From Desulfonatronaceae bacterium UBA663 (GTDB taxonomy: Bacteria; Desulfobacterota; Desulfovibrionia; Desulfovibrionales; Desulfonatronaceae), in the NCBI GenBank assembly GCA_002299865.1, contig DBNV01000101.1, positions 1 through 10,706 of the forward strand: 10,706 nt of DNA, read 5' to 3'. How positions within the stretch are numbered: the first letter of the stretch is position 1; each line of letters starts with the position of its first letter. Position numbers and translations under genes: made by a program. This document shows positions 1 to 5,726 of this stretch, in pieces. The notes under the pieces were generated by a model, which worked only from the letters and a program-made list of their open reading frames with translations, did not search any database and was not told where the DNA came from.

Positions 1-2252
1 CGATAATACAAATTTCGTCCGCCCACCGTGAGCAGGGCCTGATAAACGTTCTTGCGCATCTCCCGGCGGTCCCAGACACCCTGAATGTGTCCACGGGCCA
101 AAGCCTGATACGCCCCATGATAATGAGGAGGCACGGGCATGCCCGTGGTCTCCTGAATCACGCCCGGACCGGCGAAACCGATTCTTGAGGAACGAATGGC
201 GAATTGATAGGGCGAGCAGCCCAGGAAGCTGGCCACCGGACCGGCATAGGAATTGGTGTCGTACACCACCAGATACAGGCCTCCGTCCTCCAGGTAGCGC
301 CGCACGGCCATGGTGCAGCGGGGCATCTGAATCACGCCGCAGGTGCCTTCTTGGATGCGAATGCCCGCGGTACCGTGCACGTAGGCCAACAACGGAAAAT
401 GTTTTTTCCTGGCCCGATCCACGGCTCGAATGAACTTTTCGCCCTCGGCCGCGCCCACCGAGCCTCCCCGGAAATCAGCGACAAACATGGCCGTGATCAC
501 CTTCAAGTCATTAATCCGAGCTACGAAGGTCATGCACGAACTCTTCAGACCCGTTTTGCGCTTGGCTTCCTCCAGCTTGAGATCAAACCCTTCGAAGCCT
601 AGAGGATTTTTGGCTTCAATCTGACCGTTGAATTCCCGGATCGTGTGTGGATCGAATACGTTGTGCAGATACCAGGCGTACTCCATGGGAAAGTGATGGC
701 CGCAGTAAATGCACACGCCCGCCCATTCGCCGAACAGATCCGAGGCCCACATGTCCAGACAGCCATGCACCGAGGCATTGGGGCAGGTGATGGCTTGATC
801 CTGTCGCGCTTTGGGGCTGACGTAGCCTTCCTGAATGGATTCATGCTTCTTCCAGCGGGAAAGCTGCGTCAACTGGGTTTGATCATTGCCGTTGGAGTTC
901 GGTTCCGCGCCGGAGAGCGCCTTTCTGATCCGTTTCACAGGAGCTAGGCACTTGTTCAACACCACCTGAAATTCGGCGCCTACGTCTTCAGCTAGGTTGG
1001 ATACCTTTTTCTGGTGCTTGCGTAAGAAACCGTACCGGAAAAACGAATAGACCGACCAGCTCAGATCCACCCCGAACTCAACGAACTTCTTGCCCAATGG
1101 CTTTTGGTCCAAAAGAGCGTGTCGACTCATGGCCATGTACCGCTGGTAACGCTTCCAGAGCAGACGATCCCGGGCCGCGCCGCTGAGTTTCCAGCGTACG
1201 AAAATATTTTCAACGTTCGCGCCGGGAGATTTTTTCTGGCGCATGATGGCATTGGCCCGAAAGTAATTCATGCCCCGGACATTGAGGGCGATTTCATCCG
1301 TGGCGTTGATCACCTCCTGGCGCAGCATCCGGAAAAAATCAAAATGCTCGGTCCTGGCCCCCAGCACCGGTTCCTGGATGATCCGGTCGATGAAGCCCAT
1401 GGCCAGATTGTCCTGAGCGGTAATCTTCAACTGTCTGGCGCAATTCTCCACTAGGTCCGGCGGGGTTTTCTGGCCCGGCCTGACGCGCCCCTCAATGGCC
1501 GCGGCCCCTTCCGGAGAAATCACGGAATAATATCCGTGGGACAGCATCAGCCTGACGTCGGCCAGCCCGATGGCCTCGGCGCCTCCCGAGCCGCCTTCGG
1601 AAAAAATGGCGATCACCGGCACGCGCAGTCCGGCCATTTCGTAGAGATTACGGGCGATCTGCTGGGCCGCTCCGGGAAAATCCTCCACGGGAAACGCTCC
1701 CGGCGTGTTCACATAGGCATGAATCGGAATGTTTTCCGTTTCCGCGACCTTCATGTACTGCAAGGCCTTGGCGTTGCCCCAGGGCTTGACCGACCCGCCG
1801 TTGCGAAACTCCTGGCCGTGCCCCTTTTCATGCCCGATAACCATCACGGACTGGTTGTAAACCTTGTTTCCCACCCTGCGGGTGATGTAAGCCCGCGCGA
1901 TGAGCATGCTCGGGTCCACGCTGTACTCGTCCTGCCCGCCGATTTCCGTGTAGTTGTCGTAAACGTGTTCCAGAATATCCTTCAGGGAAATCCGCTGCGG
2001 ATGGCGCACGATGCGCACCTTGTCCATGGATGAAAGCCGGCGTTCCAGTTTCTTTTCCAGAAAGGCAAACAGGTCCTCCAGGGACGTCGCCTGACGAACC
2101 TGTTCGGCGGCGTCCAGTTTGGCTTGCTGCTCCGTGAACTCCTGGAGCCTAGCCCCTAGCAGCGCGACAGTGTCGTTTTCCTTGGCCCCGAAGACATCCT
2201 GAATATACTTGAGGCGCTCACGCAGTTCATAAAGAGTTTTTTCAATATCCAT
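1..2252 (-). CDS. accA-accD: Fused acetyl-CoA carboxylase carboxyltransferase, alpha then beta (3' end outside window)
   Basis: This protein transfers the carboxyl group from carboxybiotin to acetyl-CoA, giving malonyl-CoA for fatty acid synthesis in the cytoplasm. 750 codons are visible from ATG at 2252, with no stop before the window edge. Residues about 1-330 resemble AccA: RHPQR at 84-87, EGGSGGAEAIG at 219-229 and YSVISPEG at 242-249. Residues about 340-480 form a basic linker with no domain I recognise. Residues 490-750 resemble AccD: a Cys4 zinc ribbon (C490, C498, C514, C517), GGSVGAAEG, TAGIRIQEG (628-636) and GFAGPGVI from 692. E. coli AccA plus AccD total about 620 residues, so the fusion is longer, mainly because of the linker. 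The first two cysteines are seven residues apart instead of two. It lies 90 bases after accC and is the last visible gene of the operon. No Shine-Dalgarno is visible before the ATG, but an in-frame stop lies upstream and the N-terminus looks natural. Confidence 0.93.
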   Translation of the reverse strand, partial: MDIEKTLYELRERLKYIQDVFGAKENDTVALLGARLQEFTEQQAKLDAAEQVRQATSLEDLFAFLEKKLERRLSSMDKVRIVRHPQRISLKDILEHVYDNYTEIGGQDEYSVDPSMLIARAYITRRVGNKVYNQSVMVIGHEKGHGQEFRNGGSVKPWGNAKALQYMKVAETENIPIHAYVNTPGAFPVEDFPGAAQQIARNLYEMAGLRVPVIAIFSEGGSGGAEAIGLADVRLMLSHGYYSVISPEGAAAIEGRVRPGQKTPPDLVENCARQLKITAQDNLAMGFIDRIIQEPVLGARTEHFDFFRMLRQEVINATDEIALNVRGMNYFRANAIMRQKKSPGANVENIFVRWKLSGAARDRLLWKRYQRYMAMSRHALLDQKPLGKKFVEFGVDLSWSVYSFFRYGFLRKHQKKVSNLAEDVGAEFQVVLNKCLAPVKRIRKALSGAEPNSNGNDQTQLTQLSRWKKHESIQEGYVSPKARQDQAITCPNASVHGCLDMWASDLFGEWAGVCIYCGHHFPMEYAWYLHNVFDPHTIREFNGQIEAKNPLGFEGFDLKLEEAKRKTGLKSSCMTFVARINDLKVITAMFVADFRGGSVGAAEGEKFIRAVDRARKKHFPLLAYVHGTAGIRIQEGTCGVIQMPRCTMAVRRYLEDGGLYLVVYDTNSYAGPVASFLGCSPYQFAIRSSRIGFAGPGVIQETTGMPVPPHYHGAYQALARGHIQGVWDRREMRKNVYQALLTVGGRNLYY

Positions 2253-2263
2253 TTGCGATGGGA

Positions 2264-2286
2264 TCGGCCGCGCCAAGCGCGGCCGA
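2264..2286. other. GC-rich hairpin between accC and the fused accA-accD
   Basis: A perfect 9-bp inverted repeat (tcggccgcg and cgcggccga) encloses a 5-base loop. On the minus strand, the operon's coding strand, the hairpin ends 11 bases before the ATG of the carboxyltransferase gene and is not followed by a T-run, so it does not look like a terminator for the operon. On the plus strand it is followed by ggtg and then five T's, which resembles a poor intrinsic terminator for antisense transcription. It could stabilise or process the mRNA, or control ribosome access to accA-accD. The structure is seen; the role is inferred. Confidence 0.7.
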
Positions 2287-2342
2287 GGTGTTTTTCAATT
2301 GCAAGTGCATGAAAGCCTATGGCCGGTGGGAAACTTAGTGCA

Positions 2343-3767
2343 CTAGAACATCAACAAATCAATGGTCTTGACACGGAGATATGCGATGTTCGATTGCAGC
2401 GGCTCTTCGGCGGCATTGCGCCCTTCCAGAATCAAGGAGTCCAGAAAGACCGCGCCCCGCTCCCTGGCTTCCCGCAGGTCCTTGCCCCAGATGATCGCCA
2501 AAGCCAGATTAGGGTCGTACTCCGTGGGGATTTCATAAGGTCTGTCCGTGGGCACGTGGGTGTAAACTTGGACCCATTCTTGAGGGGTCCAAGAGAATCG
2601 CTCGATCCGGCCCACCCAGGGAGCGAATTTGTTCTCCGGATCCTCGGCAATGATCCGGTATTCAATGCCTACCCCTTCAAAAACAATGTGTTCCTGTGTA
2701 TAGTTCAAAGGCTCGCCCAGAGCGAGGCGAATCTGTTCGGAAATCAAATCCACCCGAGGCTTTCCGGGCAACCTGGAGATCACGGCGCTGACCCCGTTTT
2801 CCACCTGAATCCGGGTGTTCACCTCCAGCAGAAACGGTTGACCGTGGGGAGTGACGATCCACTCCCATGTGCCGACATTATCGTACCCCGCCTCTCGGGC
2901 CATGCTCAGGGAGTGCCTGGTAACGGACTCCAGCACCTCGGCGGCGTCAAAGGCGTAGCGAATGGACTGGGGAGCGAAGCCGGGAGCCACCTCGATGCGC
3001 TTTTGCCGACCGATGCTTTGCACGGAGCAGTTCCTGGTTCCGAAATGCACGACGTTCTTTCCGGATCGCTCCGCCACGATCTGCACCTCAAGGTGATTGA
3101 AGTCAAAGAACCGTTGCTCCACCAGCACGCCTTCATCCCGAAACTGACGCTTGGCGTAGTTGCGGATCCGCCGGAACGTACCTCGGAACTTGTCCGGATT
3201 ATTGACCTCCTCGATGCCCATGCCCCCGCCGCCGGCCGAAGCCTTGACCAGCACTACGGGCCGGGGCACGCCTTGCTCGGTCTGAAAGGCGAACAGGACC
3301 CGGGCGAGATCCTCCGCCTCGATCTCGTCGTAGAGCGGCTTGTCGGAGCCGGGAATGGTAGGAATGTTCAGGCTGCGGGCCAAGCGCTTGGTGTTGATCT
3401 TGTCGCCCAGATCGCGGATCACGGACCAGGAAGGGCCGATGAACACCAAGGGACGCTTGCGCTCACTGGCTCTTCGCGCAAAGCGATGGTCTTCGGCGAA
3501 AAATCCGTATCCGGGGTGAATCGCCGTGGCGCCTGACGCGTCAGCTACTGAGAATATTTCGTTGGGGTCGTTGTACGATGAAATTCGGTACAAGGCCTGC
3601 TCACCAGCGGTTTCCACGGCCAGTCGGCAGTGTCCGGACGCGGCATCTTCCCGGGTCGCAACGCAAACAAAATCCAGACCTAAACTGCGACTGGCCTGGA
3701 TGATGCGCATGGCGATCTCACCCCGGTTGGCGATGAGCAGTTTATGTCGCCTGCGACTTTGAGTCAT
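2343..3767 (-). CDS. accC: Biotin carboxylase subunit of acetyl-CoA carboxylase (divergent AccC)
   Basis: This ATP-grasp enzyme carboxylates biotin on its carrier protein using ATP and bicarbonate, the first half of the acetyl-CoA carboxylase reaction. The 474 residues compare with about 450 in E. coli AccC. Family marks in order are LLIANRGEIAMRI (10-22), AIHPGYGFF (82-90), the glycine-rich ATP loop KASAGGGGMG (175-184), HLEVQ (225-229), RQKRIEVAPG (254-263), the catalytic EVNTRIQVE (315-323) and YRIIAEDP (370-377). Residues matching E. coli K238, R292, E296 and R338 are kept. The motif after the catalytic glutamate reads NGVSA where HPVTE is usual, and the H of HQK is R, so this is a divergent branch. 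I chose the ATG at 3767 because AGGAAG lies 3 bases upstream; an earlier in-frame TTG at 3800 lies deep in pilZ. The start overlaps the pilZ end by 26 bases. No biotin-attachment (MKM) domain is visible. Confidence 0.92.
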   Translation of the reverse strand: MTQSRRRHKLLIANRGEIAMRIIQASRSLGLDFVCVATREDAASGHCRLAVETAGEQALYRISSYNDPNEIFSVADASGATAIHPGYGFFAEDHRFARRASERKRPLVFIGPSWSVIRDLGDKINTKRLARSLNIPTIPGSDKPLYDEIEAEDLARVLFAFQTEQGVPRPVVLVKASAGGGGMGIEEVNNPDKFRGTFRRIRNYAKRQFRDEGVLVEQRFFDFNHLEVQIVAERSGKNVVHFGTRNCSVQSIGRQKRIEVAPGFAPQSIRYAFDAAEVLESVTRHSLSMAREAGYDNVGTWEWIVTPHGQPFLLEVNTRIQVENGVSAVISRLPGKPRVDLISEQIRLALGEPLNYTQEHIVFEGVGIEYRIIAEDPENKFAPWVGRIERFSWTPQEWVQVYTHVPTDRPYEIPTEYDPNLALAIIWGKDLREARERGAVFLDSLILEGRNAAEEPLQSNIAYLRVKTIDLLMF

Positions 3768-4155
3768 TGTCTTCCTGTTGTTTTCGTTTGCGCTGGTCAA
3801 TCAACTGCTTCTGAAGTTCCAGCGTCAACTTGTCCAGCAGTCTTTCCTGGAAAGTCGTTGCACCTTCAAAGACACAAGCGGCTACGCCGTTGTCGCAAAT
3901 CCGGACAAACTTGGCCGATACGCCTTGGATCCAAATCTTGTCCTTGACGTACAGGTCCAGGCGGATCTTCTGCCCCAGGGAGAAAGATCGCTCACCATCC
4001 CTGAAGGCCAGGCCCGTGACGCTTAGGTCAATCACGGGATACGGCATGTTGCGTCCCTGAATCCGAATGGCCAGGCCGGGGCAATGCACCCGATACGCCT
4101 GACGTTTGGACTCGCCGTCTCCCGGAAAGACAAAGGAAAAATCATCACCTGCCAA
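3742..4155 (-). CDS. PilZ-domain protein, probable c-di-GMP receptor of the stator operon
   Basis: A small protein of 137 residues consisting of one PilZ domain. Both parts of the c-di-GMP binding signature are visible: RxxxR as RQAYR at 18-22, and D/NxSxxG as DLSVTG at 43-48. Beta-strand-rich sequence follows to about residue 100, then a charged, probably helical tail (103-137) with many K, R, Q and E. It lacks the N-terminal YcgR-type domain. Lying directly behind motA and motB, it may tune the flagellar motor in response to c-di-GMP, as YcgR does elsewhere; this is inference. I prefer a TTG start at 4155: it has GGAG seven bases upstream and overlaps the motB stop by 11 bases, matching the motA/motB arrangement. 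There is no ATG in frame before the PilZ motif except far upstream inside motB. The 3' end overlaps accC by 26 bases. Confidence 0.85.
   Translation of the reverse strand: MAGDDFSFVFPGDGESKRQAYRVHCPGLAIRIQGRNMPYPVIDLSVTGLAFRDGERSFSLGQKIRLDLYVKDKIWIQGVSAKFVRICDNGVAACVFEGATTFQERLLDKLTLELQKQLIDQRKRKQQEDNDSKSQAT
3771..3776 (-). promoter_or_regulatory. Ribosome binding site of accC
   Basis: AGGAAG on the minus strand, three bases before the ATG at 3767 and inside the end of the pilZ gene. It decides the start of the biotin carboxylase against the longer TTG alternative at 3800. Confidence 0.6.
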
Positions 4156-4900
4156 TGCGCTTCTCCAAAACGAACTCCACCCGTCTGTTCCTGCTGCGGT
4201 TCTCCTCGCAAGTGTTCGGGTACAAGGGATACATGTCCGCAAGGCCGGTGGAGGTCAGCCGGTGCGGCTCAAGGCCCATTTCCAAAAGATACCTCAGCAC
4301 GTTTACGGAACGCAAGGCGGAAATTTCCCAATTGTCCTGAAATCTCCCCCCCCTGACCGGGAGGTCGTCGGTAAACCCGCGGATGTTGATCACCTGATCG
4401 TGATAGCGAATAAAAAAATCCTTGAGTTGCGCGATGATCCTTCTGCCTTCGGGCGTCAACGTAATCTGCCCCAGCTCGAACAAAACGTCGCCCGGCACCC
4501 GCAGGGTAATGATTCCCTCGTCAAAAATCGCCCCGACAACCCCCTCCAGGCCGTGGGTATTTTGATAATACCTGAAGTCGGAAAAAATGCGTTGCTGGTT
4601 TTCCACCATCTGCTTATGGATCAAAGCCTGATCAATGAAAACCCCCAGATCCTCCTCACGGATCATGTCACCGCCGGGAGTCCCACCCATTCTTTCGCCC
4701 AAGGCCATGCGCACGGAAAAAAAGGACTCCTGGAACCGGTCATGGTCCATTTTGGACATGGAAAACAACAAAATGAAAAAGACCAGCAACAAAAGGCACA
4801 TGTCCGCAAAGGTAACCAGCCATTCGCGGGGGTCCTCGCCTTCCTCCCGGCCTAAAAAATCTGCGCCGTTCTGGGAGGGGTCCTGGGCTTCACCGTGCAT
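4145..4900 (-). CDS. motB: Flagellar motor stator protein MotB (OmpA-like domain)
   Basis: MotB forms the ion channel of the flagellar stator with MotA and anchors it to peptidoglycan. The 251 residues show a short cytoplasmic N-terminus, one membrane helix at about 28-48 with the ion-carrying aspartate at D33 (TFADMCLLLL), a periplasmic linker, and an OmpA/MotB peptidoglycan-binding domain at about 125-246. That domain contains FTDDLP (176-181), NWEISALRS and the closing NRSRNRRVEF. I chose the ATG at 4900 over one 14 codons upstream because AAGGAG lies seven bases before it; this start overlaps the end of motA by 11 bases. The stop overlaps the start of the pilZ gene by another 11 bases, so translation of all three is probably coupled. 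Family assignment is secure. Which ion drives it cannot be read with confidence. Confidence 0.95.
   Translation of the reverse strand: MHGEAQDPSQNGADFLGREEGEDPREWLVTFADMCLLLLVFFILLFSMSKMDHDRFQESFFSVRMALGERMGGTPGGDMIREEDLGVFIDQALIHKQMVENQQRIFSDFRYYQNTHGLEGVVGAIFDEGIITLRVPGDVLFELGQITLTPEGRRIIAQLKDFFIRYHDQVINIRGFTDDLPVRGGRFQDNWEISALRSVNVLRYLLEMGLEPHRLTSTGLADMYPLYPNTCEENRSRNRRVEFVLEKRIGR
4163..4166 (-). promoter_or_regulatory. Ribosome binding site supporting the TTG start of pilZ
   Basis: GGAG on the minus strand, seven bases before the TTG at 4155. It lies within the last codons of motB and is the main reason for choosing this rare start codon. Confidence 0.5.
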
Positions 4901-5645
4901 GGCGGCGCTCCTTGGGCGGCACGAACGAGGACAGCTTTTCATAGACCAGGCGAGGATTGTTGTTCTCGAGAATGCACTTGGCGCCCTCGAAGATAATGCA
5001 CAAGTGCAGGATTTCCTCCTGGCTGCGGCTGCGCAACTTTCCGGCCATGGGCAGGAAGAAGAGGTAGGCCAGCATGGCGCCGTAAAATGTGGTCAACAAT
5101 GCCAAGGCCATGGCCGGGCCGATGGCGGTCGGGTCATCAAGGGCGGCCAGCATCTGAACCAGACCGATGAGCGTGCCGATCATCCCGAAGGCCGGCGCAT
5201 AGGCGCCCATGCGTTTAAACACGTCTTGGACGATATGGTGTCGCCCCCGCAGCGACGCGATTTCAATGGCCAGCATCTCGCGGATCATCAACGGATCGGC
5301 GTTGTCCGCAATCAACTGGCAGGCCTTCTTCAAGAACTTGTTCTCGGTCTGGATGTTTTCCAGGGCCAACAATCCCTCCCTGCGGCTGATGTCCGCGATT
5401 TTGACCATGGTGTTGACGACGTCGATCTCCCGGTGCCGTCGCAAGGCGAAAATTTTATAGGCGGCAAAATGGGACTGAATGATTTCGTTGAGGGGATAGT
5501 TAATGGAAATCGCGGCCAAGGTGCCGCCCATGACGATCATGAATCCGGGAATGTTGATGAAGGTTTCCAGGGAACCGCCCAACAAGATCGCCCCGAGAAT
5601 CAACGCCACTCCGGCGATGATCCCGAAAAAGGTAGTGATGTCCAT
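4890..5645 (-). CDS. motA: Flagellar motor stator protein MotA (PomA-like)
   Basis: MotA surrounds MotB in the inner membrane and converts ion flow into torque on the flagellar rotor. The 251 residues contain four membrane helices at about 5-24, 29-50, 150-170 and 178-200, with a large cytoplasmic loop between the second and third. That loop holds the charged rotor-contact motif SRREGLLALE (87-96), matching the conserved Arg and Glu of the family. The third helix begins with a conserved proline (P151) in PAFGMIGTLIG, and the fourth contains ALLTTFYGA. These motifs resemble PomA and Bacillus-type proteins more than E. coli MotA; this is a comparison from memory. It is the first gene of the five-gene minus-strand operon. 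Only weak purine-rich sequence (AAAGA) precedes the ATG at 5645. Confidence 0.95.
   Translation of the reverse strand: MDITTFFGIIAGVALILGAILLGGSLETFINIPGFMIVMGGTLAAISINYPLNEIIQSHFAAYKIFALRRHREIDVVNTMVKIADISRREGLLALENIQTENKFLKKACQLIADNADPLMIREMLAIEIASLRGRHHIVQDVFKRMGAYAPAFGMIGTLIGLVQMLAALDDPTAIGPAMALALLTTFYGAMLAYLFFLPMAGKLRSRSQEEILHLCIIFEGAKCILENNNPRLVYEKLSSFVPPKERRHAR
4908..4913 (-). promoter_or_regulatory. Ribosome binding site of motB
   Basis: AAGGAG on the minus strand, seven bases before the ATG at 4900 and inside the last codons of motA. It decides the motB start. Confidence 0.65.
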
Positions 5646-5726
5646 TGATCTTTACGTCTCTTCTCTCGTAAGAAGCTGTCCTGGTTTTACGCTCAGGCGA
5701 CCATTTCCCGCCCAACGGAGACAGCC
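5646..5726. promoter_or_regulatory. Divergent intergenic region between motA and the purine phosphorylase gene
   Basis: These 81 bases must hold, or lie next to, the start signals for both the leftward stator-carboxylase operon and the rightward purine phosphorylase gene, unless the promoters lie within coding sequence. On the minus strand a weak sigma-28-like pair can be drawn: TAAAACCA (5682-5689), an 11-base spacer, then TACGAGAG (5663-5670). It matches the flagellar consensus only partly and would give a very short leader. No convincing sigma-70 or sigma-54 promoter was found by eye on either strand. Confidence 0.4.
5717..5720 (+). promoter_or_regulatory. Ribosome binding site of the purine phosphorylase gene
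   Basis: GGAG six bases before the ATG at 5727. It supports this start over the second methionine codon five codons further in. Confidence 0.6.

Noticed and set aside
1104..2033. Plus-strand open frames of 116 and 165 codons within the accA part
   Set aside because: They are shadows of the continuous minus-strand carboxyltransferase frame, which I translated in full from 2252 to the window edge.
2336..2345. Ten-base palindrome tagtgcacta over the accC stop codon
   Set aside because: It is short and overlaps coding sequence, with no supporting context; chance is the simplest explanation.
2319..3536. A 405-codon open frame on the plus strand
   Set aside because: It lies antisense to the well-supported accC gene, has no recognisable domain or ribosome binding site, and is explained by high-GC codon use on the opposite strand.
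3767..3800. An earlier TTG start for accC at 3800
   Set aside because: It adds 11 polar residues outside the family's normal N-terminus and lies further inside pilZ, while the ATG at 3767 has a good AGGAAG.
4106..5648. Long plus-strand open frames (249 and 337 codons) opposite motB and motA
   Set aside because: Both are antisense to genes with clear motifs and have low-complexity, His/Gln/Asp-rich translations typical of shadow frames.
5663..5689. A sigma-28-type flagellar promoter before motA
   Set aside because: The -35-like and -10-like parts match the consensus only partly and the transcript leader would be about ten bases, so I mention it only as a weak possibility in the intergenic entry.
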